Below the pieces are notes generated by a model, which saw nothing but the letters and a program-made list of their open reading frames with translations, did not search any database and had not been told where the DNA came from. Positions 1 through 9,160 of a stretch of 64,000 nt of DNA are shown piece by piece (positions within the stretch are counted from its first letter, which is position 1; each line of letters starts with the position of its first letter). The stretch spans positions 68,825 through 132,824 of the forward strand of contig NZ_FXAP01000001.1 of the NCBI RefSeq assembly GCF_900177615.1, given 5' to 3'. The position numbers were made by a program, and so were the translations under genes. The stretch comes from Plantibacter flavus. GTDB taxonomy: Bacteria > Actinomycetota > Actinomycetes > Actinomycetales > Microbacteriaceae.

Positions 1-430
1 CCCTGAGCTTGTCGAAGGGCGGGGTGAGTCGGGTGGGGCTGCACTTCGACAGGCTCAGTGACCGGGGGTGGTGGCTCGGTGACCGGGGGTGGTGGGGCTT
101 GGGGATCGGTGACGTTCTGGTTCGTGAGCGTGTTTCGGTCCCTGAGCTTGTCGAAGGGCGGGGTGAGTCGGGTGGGGCTGCACTTCGACAGGCTCAGTGA
201 CCGGGGGTGGTGGCTCGGTGACCGGGGATGGTGGCTCTCAGCGGCGGGTGGGGGTGGCTCGGTGACCGGGGACCCTTCGGTTCGTGATCGTGTTTCGGAC
301 CCTGAGCTTGTCGAAGGGCGGGGTGAGTCGGGTGGGGCTGCACTTCGACAGGCTCAGTGACCGGGGGTGGGGCTCAGTGGCCGGGGGTGGTGGCTCAGTG
401 ACCGGTGGTGGGGCTCAGTGACCGGTGGTG
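1..430. repeat. Cluster of three ~70-bp palindromic repeat copies plus short tandem repeats
   Basis: Three nearly identical copies start at 1, 140 and 300. Each opens with CCCTGAGCTTGTCGAAGGG and, 26 bases after the first half, carries the complementary half CTTCGACAGGCTCAG (pairs 3-17/44-58, 142-156/183-197, 302-316/343-357; one mismatch per pair). Copies 2 and 3 are also preceded by a shared 20-base stretch at 121-140 and 281-300. From about 360 to 445 the tail degenerates into tandem units of the type GGCTCAGTGACCGGTGGTGG. Small reading frames cross the block but show no gene-like protein. It looks like a REP-type intergenic element beyond the 3' end of nei. A related single unit lies at 6900-6960. 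Confidence 0.85.
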
Positions 431-478
431 GGGCTCAGCGACCGTGGGTGGGCGAGGGACCGGACCCATGCCGTCGGG

Positions 479-1252
479 TCAGGTCTGGCAGTGGGGACAC
501 CAGTAGGTGTCGCGGAGCGCGGTGGGGTCGGCGCCGAGTTTGCCCCGCTGGATCCGGGTGCCGCAGCGGAGGCAGCGTTGGCCGTCGCGTGAGTACACCC
601 AGGTCTTCCGGCCGGGCCGTGTGTCGCCCGTCGTGACCCGGTTGCGGCGGTCGCGATTGGCGTTGATGAGCCGGTAGCCGAGGCGCACGGCACCCGGTAG
701 ATCGACCTCGACGGTGGGTCTCGTCGGGAGGACGCCACGGATGAAGCACAGCTCGTTGACGTACTCGTTGCCGAGCCCCGCGAGGTTGCGCTGGTCGAGC
801 AGCGCGACGTGGATCTCTCGGCCGTCGGCCTCGAGGTTGTGGATGGCCCGCTCCTCGTCCCAGTCCGGGCCGAGGAGGTCGGGACCGAGCCAGCCGAAGC
901 GCTCCTCGTCCTCGTGGGAGGGGAACACCTCGACGAGGCCGAGTTCGAACCCGACCGTCACCCAGTGCTGCGTCGACACGATCGCGCGGGCCTTCCACGC
1001 CGGCCGCCGCCAGTGCTCGCCCGGCTGGTAGACGTGCCACAGCCCCTCCATCTTGAGGTGCGTGTGGAGCGTGTGGTCGCCGATGTGATGCAGGAGGTGC
1101 TTGCCGCGCGGGATGACGTCGTGGACGACGTCGCCCCGCAGGTCGACGGTCGCGAAGGCGGGCACCCGCAGGTCGAAGCCGGTGACGACCTCGCCGGCGA
1201 GCGCCTGCCGCAACCGGTGCGCGGCTTGGAAGACCGTGTCACCCTCTGGCAT
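479..1252 (-). CDS. nei: Fpg/Nei family DNA glycosylase (endonuclease VIII-like)
   Basis: Base-excision repair glycosylase/AP lyase of 257 residues, the usual family length. It begins with the MPEGDT signature, whose Pro2 is the Schiff-base nucleophile and Glu3 the catalytic acid after Met removal. Lys51 in RGKHL matches the conserved beta-clamp lysine. A helix-two-turn-helix region around residues 145-180 contains LDQRNLAGLGNEYVNE. The C-terminal zinc finger has C227-x2-C230 and C252-x2-C255. The gene lies 80 bases downstream of lhr on the same strand, so co-transcription is likely. The same lhr-nei neighbourhood exists in mycobacteria (Rv3296/Rv3297). The MPEGDT start favours a Nei over a MutM (MPELPE) assignment; the exact oxidised base recognised cannot be read from the sequence. 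Confidence 0.93.
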   Translation of the reverse strand: MPEGDTVFQAAHRLRQALAGEVVTGFDLRVPAFATVDLRGDVVHDVIPRGKHLLHHIGDHTLHTHLKMEGLWHVYQPGEHWRRPAWKARAIVSTQHWVTVGFELGLVEVFPSHEDEERFGWLGPDLLGPDWDEERAIHNLEADGREIHVALLDQRNLAGLGNEYVNELCFIRGVLPTRPTVEVDLPGAVRLGYRLINANRDRRNRVTTGDTRPGRKTWVYSRDGQRCLRCGTRIQRGKLGADPTALRDTYWCPHCQT

Positions 1253-1332
1253 GAACCGCTCCGTCCGTTCCGGCTACGGTGCCACCGGCACGGTGCCCGG
1301 CGCAACCCGTGGCGGGACGGCCGCGAGCCGGT

Positions 1333-4300
1333 TCACCCACGCCGGAGCCGCAATCCACGTGGCGTCTCGACGAATCCGGCGTCGCGCAGGGCGTAGCCCG
1401 TCGGGGTGCCGAGCACGAAGGCGCCGTTGACCTGCTCGATACCGAGTTTCTCGATCCGACCGGCCCGCACCGTCGTCGCCAGGGAACGCGCCCCGGCTCG
1501 GAGCTGGTCGTCGTCCTCCGAGAAGACGAGGGCCGTCTTGCCACCGCGTTCCAGGTAGTAGACCGGTGCTCCGTCGACGAGGACGACGAGCGCACCCGCC
1601 TTCCGCCCCGGCCGGTGCTTCACCCCGGTGACCTCCTGGCCGGGCCATCCGAGGGCGGCGCCGTAGGGGTTCGCCGGGTCGGTCGCGGCGAGGGTGACGG
1701 CGTCGAGCGGTGGTTCGTCGTCGGTCCGGATGAACCCGCGCAGGCGGTCGACGGTGCCGGAGGACGCGAACTGCGCCCCGCCGAGGCGCTCCACGAAGTA
1801 CCCGCGACGGCAGCGACCGTTCTCCTCGAACTGTTTCAGCACGCGGTAGGCGAGCGCGAAGCCGCCCGTCACGCCCTCCGCGACGACGGAGCCGCGCGTC
1901 ACGACGCCGTACCGTTCGAGCAGGGTCTCGCCTGTGGCGACGGCGCGGATGGTGGCATCCTGCTCGGCCAGCGGCAGGATCGACCACCGGCCGCCGAGGG
2001 TCTGACTCGCCCGCGTCGACATCGAGGGGCGCTGCAGGTTGCGTCCGCGGTACAGCTTCGAGCGCGGGGTCTGCCGTTGCACCCGGTGCGCCGAGTTCCC
2101 CGAGCCGGAACCCACCAGGGTGCGGAGCGGTGAGAACGTGTCGTTGGTGACGAGCCCGGCCCACACGAGCTCCCAGAGGGCGTCGACGAGGAGCTTGTCG
2201 TCCGTCGAGCCGACCGACTCCGCGAGCTGCCGGAAGAAGTACGCGCCGCCCCCGCCGAGCGTCGCGAGCAGTTCGGTCTGCAGGGCGTCGGGGGTGTGCG
2301 GCGTCGGGGCGAGGGGCAGCGTGAGCGGTGCCGTGTCGGCGAGGTGGAGCGCGACCCAGCCGTCGTTGCCGGGGATCGAACCGCTGCCCGACCACACGAC
2401 CTCGCCCGTCGCGGTGAGCTCGTCGAGCATCGCGGGACTGTAGTCGGCGACGCGCGAGGGCAGGATGAGCGACTCCCAGGCCGACGCCGGGATGGGCGCG
2501 CCGGCGAGCTGGTCGATGACCGTCGCGACGCCGTCGACGCCGCGGAGCGTCCCGCCGAGGTGCTGCCACACCGGCAGGAACCGGGCGAACGCCTGCTGCT
2601 CGACCGGCTCGACCTCGTGCCGCAGCGCGGCGAGCGAACGGATGCGGAGCTTGCGCAGCACGCCGGCGTCGCACCACTCGGTCGCGTCGGTTGGGCTGCG
2701 GTCGGCGTCGTCGTCCTCGCCCACCTGTTGCCGGCCGGCGGGGAGGAACTCGCCCTTGACCACGCGGCCGGCGTCGGCCAACCGGGCGAGCGTGTGCTGG
2801 ACCACCGCGGTCCCGAGACCGAAGCGCCTGGCCGTCTGCCCGGTCGTGAACGGCCCGTGTGTTCGCGCGTGGCGGGCGAGGAGGTCGCCCAGCGGATCGG
2901 CGACCGGCTCGGTGAACGCGACCGGGACGCCGATGGGCAGCGGGGTGCCCAACGCATCGCGGAGTCGACCGGCGTCCTCGATCGCGGCGAAGCGCTCCTC
3001 ACCGGCGATCGGAACGCGGATGACGCGCTTCGAGCGTTCGAGTTCGGCGACGGCGGCCGCCGAGCGAGCCGGATCGGGGGCCCAGGCTTGCGGGTCGTCG
3101 CCACGACTCGCCTCGCCGTCGGCGGAGACGGTGACGCCGTCGAAGGTCGTCCGGGCCGCGATCTCGTCGATGGTGAGCGGGCCGAGCATCCGCAGCGCGT
3201 CGGCGACGCCCTCGACCCCCTTGAGCCGACGCTCGGGGTCGAGACGCTGCAGCTCGAGCGCGGTCTGCTCGATGACGCCGGGGTCGAGGAGCTCGCGGAG
3301 TTCCACCCGACCGAGGAGCTCGCCGAGCATGGTGCTGTCGACCGCGAGCGCGGCGGCCCGGCGCTCGGCCAACGGGCTGTCGCCCTCGTACATGAACGCG
3401 CCGACGTAGCCGAACAGGAGCGAACGGGCGTAGGGCGAGGGCTGATCGGTCGTGGTCTCGACGATGCGGATCGCGCGCGACTGCAGCTCACGCGCGAGGT
3501 GGTCGAGGGCCGGGAGGTCGTAGACGTCCTGGAGACACTCGCGGAGCGTCTCGAGGATGATCGGGAACGTCGGGTACTGCTTCGCGACCTCGAGGAGCTG
3601 CGCCGAGCGCTGGCGTTGCTGCCAGAGCGGCGAGCGTTTCTGCGGCGAGTAGTTCGGGAGCAGCAGGGCGCGGGCGGCGCACTCGCGGAACCGTGAGGCG
3701 AACAGCGCCGAGCCGCCGACCTCCTGCGTGACGAGGGCGTCGAGCTCCTCCGGTTCGAAGACGAAGAGTTCCGCTCCCGGTGGCTCGCTCTCGGTGTCGG
3801 GCAGGCGGACGATGATGCCGTCGTCGCTCGCCACCGCCGAGCCGTCGACCCCCAGTCGCTCCTGTACCCGGGCGCCGACCGCGAGCGCCCAGGGGGCGTG
3901 CACACGGAGTCCGTAGGGGGAGTGGAGGATGACCCGCCAGTCGCCGAGTTCGTCGCGCGAGCGTTCGACGACGAGGGTCGTGTCGTTGGGGACGACGCCC
4001 GTCGCCTCGCGCTGCTCGCGGACGTAGGCGACGAGGTTGCTGATGGCCCGCTCGTCGAGGCCGGCTGCTTCCAGACGTGGGGTGGAGCCCGTGCCGGTGG
4101 TGTCGAGCTCGCGCACGAATGCGCCGATGGCGCGACCGAGCTCGGCCGGGCGACCGATGCCGTCGCCCTTCCAGAACGGCAGTCGCCCCGGCTGGCCGAA
4201 CGCCGGGGTCACGAGCACGCGGTCGTGGGTGATCTCCTGGATGCGCCAGCTCGTGGCGCCGAGGGCGAAGACGTCGCCGACGCGGGACTCGTAGACCATC

Positions 4301-6177
4301 TCCTCGTCGAGCTCGCCGACGCGCGCGCCGGCCCCCGACTCGCCGACCATGAACACGCCGAAGAGCCCGCGGTCGGGGATCGTTCCGCCGCTCGTGACCG
4401 CGAGGCGCTGGGCTCCCGGCCGCCCGGTCAGGACCCCGGCGTCGCGATCCCAGACGATGCGCGGACGCAGCTCGGCGAAGGCGTCGGAGGGGTAGCGTCC
4501 GGCCAGGAGGTCGAGCGTCGCCTCGAAGGCCGAGCGGGGCAGGGAGGCGAACGGGGCACTGCGCTTGACCGTCTCGAACCAGTCCTCCACACCGAGTTCG
4601 TCGAGCGCGACCGCCGCGACCGTCTGCTGCGCGAGGATGTCGAGCGGGTTCGAGGGGACCTCGATCGCCTCGATGAGCCCGGCCTCCATCCGCTCGGTCG
4701 CGACCGTGGTGCTGATGAGGTCGGCGCGGTGCTTCGGGAACAGGACACCTCGGGAGACCTCGCCCACCTGGTGGCCGGCACGGCCGACCCGCTGCAGGCC
4801 GCTCGCGACGCTCGGCGGGGACTCCACCTGGATGACGAGGTCGACCTCGCCCATGTCGATGCCGAGCTCGAGGCTCGAGGTCGCGACCACGCAGCGCAGG
4901 CGTCCGGACTTGAGGTCCTCCTCGATGCCCGCGCGCTGCTCCTTGGAGACGGATCCGTGGTGGGCGCGCGCGAGGAGGGGGATGTCGTCGTCGCTCTCCT
5001 CGGTGGCCGGCCGGGCCGCTGCGGCCGCGACGCTCGTCGATCCGCGGGTCTGGCCGCTCTGGGCCATGAGCTGCGCCGGTGGACGCCCGGCACCAGGGGT
5101 CGTGAGGGTGGCGTCGCTGAGTCGGGCCTCGTTGATCTCGTTGAGCCGGGCCGTGAGCCGCTCCGCCAGACGACGCGAGTTGGCGAACACGATGGTGGAA
5201 CGGTGCGCGAGCACGCGGTCGACGATCGCCTCCTCGACGTGCGGCCAGATGCTGCCGACGCGGTCTTCACCGCCGCCGTCGCTGTTCGGGGTGTACCCGG
5301 TGAACCCGCCACCGCTGCCGTCGTCGTCGGCCTCGCCGGGCGTCCGCATGCCGGCGTCGGGGTCGGTCATGTCGTCGACCGGGACGACCACGTGGAGGTC
5401 GAAGGTCTTCGCGGCCGGCGGGGCCACGATCTCGACCGGTGCGCGGCCCCCGAGGAACCGCGCGACCTCCTCGGCGGGGCGCACCGTGGCGGAGAGCCCG
5501 ATGCGCTGCACCGGCTTCTCGAGCATGGCGTCGAGCCGTTCGAGCGACACCGCGAGGTGCGCGCCGCGCTTCGTCGAGGCGACGGCGTGGATCTCGTCGA
5601 TGATGACGGTGTCGACCGTGCGGAGGGTCTCGCGTGCCGCACTCGTGAGCATGAGGAAGAGCGACTCGGGGGTGGTGATGAGGATGTCCGGTGGTTCTTT
5701 GGCCATCGCCCGGCGGTCGGCGGACGGGGTGTCGCCCGAGCGGACGCCGACACTGATGGTGGGTGGCTCGGTGCCGAGACGGCGCGCCGCCTGGGCGATA
5801 CCGACGAGCGGGGTGCGGAGGTTGCGCTCGACGTCGACGCCGAGGGCCTTCAGCGGCGAGATGTAGAGGACACGGGTGCCGCGGGAGCGCTCGCGCTGGG
5901 CGGCGGCGGCCTCCGCCTCGTCGGCCTCGAGCCCGGTGAGCGGGACGCCGGTGCGCGGCCGCACGGCGTGCTCGGCGATGGCCTCGGAGAGCAGGCGGTC
6001 GATCGACCAGAGGAACGCGGACAGGGTCTTGCCCGAACCGGTCGGCGCGACGACGAGGGCGTTGGCGCCGCGGGAGATCGCGTCCCAGGCACCCGCCTGC
6101 GCCGGCGTGGGCGCGACGAACGCCCCCTCGAACCAGTCGCGCGTCGCGGGGGAGAAGCGCTCGAGCACCTCGGTCAT
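1333..6177 (-). CDS. lhr: Lhr-type ATP-dependent DNA helicase
   Basis: Very large superfamily 2 helicase, 1614 residues from the chosen start, matching the long actinobacterial Lhr form. It has Walker A APTGSGKT at 44-51, DEIH box at 194-197, then a second RecA lobe with SSLELGIDMGEVDLVIQV and the QRVGRAGHQ motif VI. A long Lhr-specific winged-helix and C-terminal region follows. Known Lhr proteins are 3'-5' DNA-dependent ATPases linked to DNA damage responses, consistent with nei directly downstream. A low-complexity Gly/Ser/Asp insert near residues 290-330 is unusual but common in actinobacterial copies. The start is uncertain: Met codons occur at 6234, 6189, 6186 and 6177. I chose 6177 because MTEVLERFSP begins the conserved domain. 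Confidence 0.93.
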   Translation of the reverse strand: MTEVLERFSPATRDWFEGAFVAPTPAQAGAWDAISRGANALVVAPTGSGKTLSAFLWSIDRLLSEAIAEHAVRPRTGVPLTGLEADEAEAAAAQRERSRGTRVLYISPLKALGVDVERNLRTPLVGIAQAARRLGTEPPTISVGVRSGDTPSADRRAMAKEPPDILITTPESLFLMLTSAARETLRTVDTVIIDEIHAVASTKRGAHLAVSLERLDAMLEKPVQRIGLSATVRPAEEVARFLGGRAPVEIVAPPAAKTFDLHVVVPVDDMTDPDAGMRTPGEADDDGSGGGFTGYTPNSDGGGEDRVGSIWPHVEEAIVDRVLAHRSTIVFANSRRLAERLTARLNEINEARLSDATLTTPGAGRPPAQLMAQSGQTRGSTSVAAAAARPATEESDDDIPLLARAHHGSVSKEQRAGIEEDLKSGRLRCVVATSSLELGIDMGEVDLVIQVESPPSVASGLQRVGRAGHQVGEVSRGVLFPKHRADLISTTVATERMEAGLIEAIEVPSNPLDILAQQTVAAVALDELGVEDWFETVKRSAPFASLPRSAFEATLDLLAGRYPSDAFAELRPRIVWDRDAGVLTGRPGAQRLAVTSGGTIPDRGLFGVFMVGESGAGARVGELDEEMVYESRVGDVFALGATSWRIQEITHDRVLVTPAFGQPGRLPFWKGDGIGRPAELGRAIGAFVRELDTTGTGSTPRLEAAGLDERAISNLVAYVREQREATGVVPNDTTLVVERSRDELGDWRVILHSPYGLRVHAPWALAVGARVQERLGVDGSAVASDDGIIVRLPDTESEPPGAELFVFEPEELDALVTQEVGGSALFASRFRECAARALLLPNYSPQKRSPLWQQRQRSAQLLEVAKQYPTFPIILETLRECLQDVYDLPALDHLARELQSRAIRIVETTTDQPSPYARSLLFGYVGAFMYEGDSPLAERRAAALAVDSTMLGELLGRVELRELLDPGVIEQTALELQRLDPERRLKGVEGVADALRMLGPLTIDEIAARTTFDGVTVSADGEASRGDDPQAWAPDPARSAAAVAELERSKRVIRVPIAGEERFAAIEDAGRLRDALGTPLPIGVPVAFTEPVADPLGDLLARHARTHGPFTTGQTARRFGLGTAVVQHTLARLADAGRVVKGEFLPAGRQQVGEDDDADRSPTDATEWCDAGVLRKLRIRSLAALRHEVEPVEQQAFARFLPVWQHLGGTLRGVDGVATVIDQLAGAPIPASAWESLILPSRVADYSPAMLDELTATGEVVWSGSGSIPGNDGWVALHLADTAPLTLPLAPTPHTPDALQTELLATLGGGGAYFFRQLAESVGSTDDKLLVDALWELVWAGLVTNDTFSPLRTLVGSGSGNSAHRVQRQTPRSKLYRGRNLQRPSMSTRASQTLGGRWSILPLAEQDATIRAVATGETLLERYGVVTRGSVVAEGVTGGFALAYRVLKQFEENGRCRRGYFVERLGGAQFASSGTVDRLRGFIRTDDEPPLDAVTLAATDPANPYGAALGWPGQEVTGVKHRPGRKAGALVVLVDGAPVYYLERGGKTALVFSEDDDQLRAGARSLATTVRAGRIEKLGIEQVNGAFVLGTPTGYALRDAGFVETPRGLRLRRG

Positions 6178-6329
6178 GGGTTCCATCATCCTGCACCCCA
6201 CCGACACCGCGACCGGCGTCGCGCGCGGTCGCATGGCCCCGTATGATCCCGCCGCGCGTCGGGCGCGGTGTCCGGTCGAACCGCCGCCCGCCTGGATCGC
6301 CGCTCGGCTCCATACGGTATGAAGGAGCT

Positions 6330-6899
6330 ATGAGCGTTCGCACCCCTGATCCCAACCCGGAACCCGATCTCCCCGGCAATTCCAATCCGGGCTGGCTGTC
6401 GGACGTCGAACTCGAGGAGATCCGCCGCCGGCTCCCGCTGCTGTACGTGGAGGCCGTGCCGGTCCGCGTCGACGGCTTCGGCGTCGTCACCGAGGTTGGC
6501 GTCCTGCTCCGCGCCACGGCGCTCGGCGAGATGACGCGCACGCTCGTCTCCGGTCGCGTCATGTACGGCGAGACGATCCGCGACGCGCTCTTCCGGCACC
6601 TGGAGAAGGACCTCGGTCCGATGGCGTTCCCGTTGCTCCCCGCGTCGCCCGTGCCGTTCCAGGTGGCCGAGTACTTCCCGTTGCCGGGCCTGTCGCCGTA
6701 CTCCGACGACCGGCAGCATGCCGTCGCGCTGGCGTACGTCGTCCCGGTGACCGGCACCTGCGAACCCCGCCAGGACGCGCTCGAACTCACGTGGATGACT
6801 CCCGAGGCGGCATCCTCCGACGCCATCGCCGCCGAGATGGAGGGCGGCCGAGGCACGCTCCTCCGCGCGGCACTCGCCTCCGTCGGCCGCCTGCGCTAG
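6330..6899 (+). CDS. NUDIX-like protein of the DUF4916 type
   Basis: A 189-residue soluble protein resembling the actinobacterial DUF4916/NUDIX-family proteins. The core runs from GWLSDVELEEIRRRLPLLYVEAVPVRVD to the C-terminal LRAALASVGRLR. Typical NUDIX-box residues are not clearly present, so hydrolase activity is unproven. The start at 6330 is favoured over an upstream in-frame start at 6243 because GAAGGAG sits at 6321-6327, three bases before the ATG, and the upstream extension is Arg/Pro-rich and not domain-like. A TACGGT -10-like hexamer at 6313-6318 would give a very short leader. It is divergent from lhr, with which it shares a ~150-base intergenic region. Confidence 0.8.
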   Translation: MSVRTPDPNPEPDLPGNSNPGWLSDVELEEIRRRLPLLYVEAVPVRVDGFGVVTEVGVLLRATALGEMTRTLVSGRVMYGETIRDALFRHLEKDLGPMAFPLLPASPVPFQVAEYFPLPGLSPYSDDRQHAVALAYVVPVTGTCEPRQDALELTWMTPEAASSDAIAAEMEGGRGTLLRAALASVGRLR

Positions 6900-6966
6900 C
6901 CCTTCGACAGGCTCAGGGACCGGGGGAGCGGCTCGGGGACCGCGGAACGGCTCAGGGACCGATGCG
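6900..6966. repeat. Single copy of the CTTCGACAGGCTCAG repeat family
   Basis: CCCTTCGACAGGCTCAGGG begins at 6900 and is followed by degenerate units ending in GCTCGGGGACCG and GCTCAGGGACCG. This is the same half-palindrome and the same GGACCG-type tail as in the left-end repeats at 1-430. It fills the gap between two convergent genes, as expected for a REP-like intergenic element, and may serve as an mRNA 3'-end structure. Confidence 0.75.
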
Positions 6967-7461
6967 TCAGCGGGTGTAGCGGACCTCGTCGATCATCTCG
7001 CCGAGGAACGGCTCGGTCTTGGCTCCACCGTCGAGGACGAACCCGTTGCGCTGGTAGAAGCGGTGCGCACGCGGGTTGTCCGCGGCGACCCACAGGAACG
7101 AGGGCTGACCGTCGGGGATCGCGGCGTCGAACAGCTGCTGACCGATCCCGGTGCCGTGCCACGCGTCCAGCAGGTAGATGAAGTACAGCTCGCGCTCGCG
7201 GGGTGCGTCCTCCTCGCGGGCCGGACCCGAACCTGAGAACCCGACGATCTCTCCATCGACGAGGGCCGCGAAGTGCGTGTACTCGGGGCCCTGTGCGGCC
7301 CAGTGGGTCCAGAGCTCGGCCATGCGACGCGGCGACAGCTTCGCGAGCGTCGCAGCGCTGATGAGGTGGTCGTAGGTCTCGTGCCAGGACGTGGCGTGGA
7401 CGCGCCCCAGGGACTCGGCATCGACGTCGCGTACGGGGCGGACGACTGCGTTGACGTTCAT
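6967..7461 (-). CDS. GNAT family N-acetyltransferase
   Basis: A 164-residue acetyltransferase of the GNAT fold. The acetyl-CoA pyrophosphate-binding loop is HGTGIG at 102-107 (LLDAWHGTGIGQQLFDAAI), preceded by the beta-4 strand ELYFIYLLDA and followed by the typical NPRAHRFYQRNGF segment. The substrate is unknown. The start at 7461 (MNVNAVVRPV) is chosen because the GNAT domain begins there. Upstream in-frame sequence is low complexity and overlaps the neighbouring helicase gene antisense. A perfect TACGGT hexamer at 7468-7473 leaves exactly six bases before the ATG, and there is no Shine-Dalgarno sequence, so the mRNA is probably leaderless. Confidence 0.88.
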   Translation of the reverse strand: MNVNAVVRPVRDVDAESLGRVHATSWHETYDHLISAATLAKLSPRRMAELWTHWAAQGPEYTHFAALVDGEIVGFSGSGPAREEDAPRERELYFIYLLDAWHGTGIGQQLFDAAIPDGQPSFLWVAADNPRAHRFYQRNGFVLDGGAKTEPFLGEMIDEVRYTR

Positions 7462-7467
7462 GGTGGA

Positions 7468-7473
7468 ACCGTA
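7468..7473 (-). promoter_or_regulatory. -10 element for leaderless transcription of the GNAT gene
   Basis: TACGGT on the minus strand (TANNNT form), six bases upstream of the ATG at 7461. Transcription would start at the A of the start codon. No Shine-Dalgarno sequence can fit between them. The -35 position shows no consensus hexamer. Confidence 0.5.
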
Positions 7474-7518
7474 TCCCGAGCGCCCCCGTCTCGCGAAATC
7501 GAGCGGGTCCGCGAACGG

Positions 7519-7554
7519 CGAAGCGCCGCCCACCCTGCGGTGGACGGCGCTTCG
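7519..7554 (-). terminator. Stem-loop downstream of the DEAD-box helicase gene
   Basis: CGAAGCGCCG at 7519-7528 pairs perfectly with CGGCGCTTCG at 7545-7554. An inner CCAC/GTGG extension follows after one unpaired base, with a loop of about five bases. It lies 13-48 bases beyond the stop codon of the minus-strand helicase gene, the expected place for a terminator. No U-tract follows, so it may instead be an mRNA 3'-end stabiliser. Confidence 0.55.
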
Positions 7555-7567
7555 TTCGAGCGGTTCG

Positions 7568-9160
7568 CTACTCGTTGCCGCTGGACGCGCGACGGTTGGT
7601 CCGGGGCCGCGAGGACTCGGCGGGAGCGCCCGAGTTCGCGGCGTAGCCGGTGCTGTAGTGCGTGCGGCTGCCACCGGTGGCGGCACCGGCGCCGGCACGG
7701 GCGCCGCCCGAGCGACCGGCGCCGGAGCGCTGTCCGCCCTGACCACCGTTGCCGCCGGCGGGACGACCGCCACGACGACCGCCGCCGCCCTGGCCGCCCT
7801 CGCGAGGAGCGCTGTCGCGGCTCGCGCCGGCACGGGCGCCGTCGCGGTCGCGGTGGCCGTTGCCGAGGCCGTTGCCGTCGCGGGCAGCACGCTTGCGCTG
7901 CGCGTTGGCACCCTGCGAGCGACCACCACCGCCACCACCCTGCTGCTGCACGGCCGCACGCGGCGCGGGCTTCACGTAGGCGGCGACGTCGCCGATGAGC
8001 TCGAGGACCGCCGGGGAGGTCGCGGTGACCGCCTGCGGGGTGACGTTGATCTCGGCCTTGCGGAGGAGCTTCTTGAGGTCCTCCATCTGGCCGGGGATCG
8101 CGAGGGTGACGACGTCACCGGCGCTGCCAGCACGAGCCGTGCGGCCCGAGCGGTGCAGGTACGCCTTGTGCTCGGTCGGCGGGTCGACGTGGATGACGAG
8201 CTCGACGTCGTCGACGTGCACACCACGGGCGGCGACGTCGGTGGCGACGAGGACCTTGGCGGTCCCGGCGCTGAAGGCCGCGAGGTTGCGGTCGCGGGCC
8301 ACCTGCGAGAGGTTGCCGTGCAGGTCGACCGCGGGGATGCCGGAGTCGGTGAGCTGCTTCGCGAGCTTCTTGGCGTGGTGCTTCGTGCGCATGAAGAGGA
8401 TGCGACGGCCGCTGCCGGAGGCGAGAGCCTGGATGAGGTCCTTCTTCGACTCGACCGAGGGGGTCGTGAAGACGTGGTGGGTCATCGCGGCGACGGGCGA
8501 GTTCGCCTCGTCGACGGAGTGGAGCACCTCGTTCTGCAGGAACTTGCGGACGAGCTTGTCCACGCCGTTGTCGAGCGTCGCGGAGAACAGCAGACGCTGG
8601 CCGCCGCGAGGCGTCTTGTCGAGGATGCGCGTGACGACCGGCAGGAAGCCGAGGTCGGCCATGTGGTCGGCCTCGTCGAGGACGGTGATCTCCACGGCGT
8701 CGAGGTTCACGAAGCCCTGCTTCATGAGGTCCTCGAGGCGGCCGGGGCAGGCGATGACGATGTCGACGCCGGCGCGGAGCGCCTCTTCCTGACGCTTCTG
8801 CGAGACGCCGCCGAAGATCGTGGTGGTCTTCAGTGAGTAGGCGTCGGCCAGCGGCTGCATGACCGCGGCGATCTGGGTGGCGAGCTCGCGCGTCGGTGCG
8901 AGGACCAGTCCGAGCGGGCGACCCGGGCGGCGCTTGCCACCGGCGAGGGCGCCGCCGAGACGGGCGACCATCGGGATGCTGAAGGCCAGGGTCTTGCCGG
9001 AGCCGGTCTTGCCGCGGCCGAGGACGTCGCGTCCGCCGAGGGTGTCGGGGAGCGTGTCGATCTGGATGGGGAACGCGCTCGTCTTGCCGTCCTTCGCGAG
9101 GGAGGCGACGAGCGGTGCCGGGACGCCGAGGGCGTCGAAGGTGATGGTTGCTTCGGTCAT
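7568..9160 (-). CDS. DEAD-box RNA helicase with RGG-rich tail
   Basis: ATP-dependent RNA helicase of 530 residues, of the RhlE/DeaD type. Visible motifs: Q-motif glutamine at 33, motif I GKTGSGKT at 50-57, motif Ia APTRELA at 88-94, motif II DEAD at 162-165, motif III SAT at 193-195, and motif VI HRSGRTARAG. From about residue 400 the protein becomes a disordered basic tail rich in Gly, Arg and Ser (repeated RGG/GGR units), typical of actinobacterial cold- and RNA-metabolism helicases and likely to bind RNA non-specifically. The gene has a long upstream intergenic region and stands alone. The exact cellular role (ribosome assembly, mRNA decay) cannot be told from sequence. Confidence 0.93.
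   Translation of the reverse strand: MTEATITFDALGVPAPLVASLAKDGKTSAFPIQIDTLPDTLGGRDVLGRGKTGSGKTLAFSIPMVARLGGALAGGKRRPGRPLGLVLAPTRELATQIAAVMQPLADAYSLKTTTIFGGVSQKRQEEALRAGVDIVIACPGRLEDLMKQGFVNLDAVEITVLDEADHMADLGFLPVVTRILDKTPRGGQRLLFSATLDNGVDKLVRKFLQNEVLHSVDEANSPVAAMTHHVFTTPSVESKKDLIQALASGSGRRILFMRTKHHAKKLAKQLTDSGIPAVDLHGNLSQVARDRNLAAFSAGTAKVLVATDVAARGVHVDDVELVIHVDPPTEHKAYLHRSGRTARAGSAGDVVTLAIPGQMEDLKKLLRKAEINVTPQAVTATSPAVLELIGDVAAYVKPAPRAAVQQQGGGGGGRSQGANAQRKRAARDGNGLGNGHRDRDGARAGASRDSAPREGGQGGGGRRGGRPAGGNGGQGGQRSGAGRSGGARAGAGAATGGSRTHYSTGYAANSGAPAESSRPRTNRRASSGNE

Noticed and set aside
1-430. CRISPR-like array
   Set aside because: Spacing is irregular (about 139 and 160 bases), the intervening sequences are related rather than unique spacers, and no cas gene is present.
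7462-7959. N-terminal extension of the GNAT gene to 7959
   Set aside because: The extension is low-complexity Ala/Pro/Arg sequence antisense to the RGG tail of the helicase gene, which itself explains the open frame.
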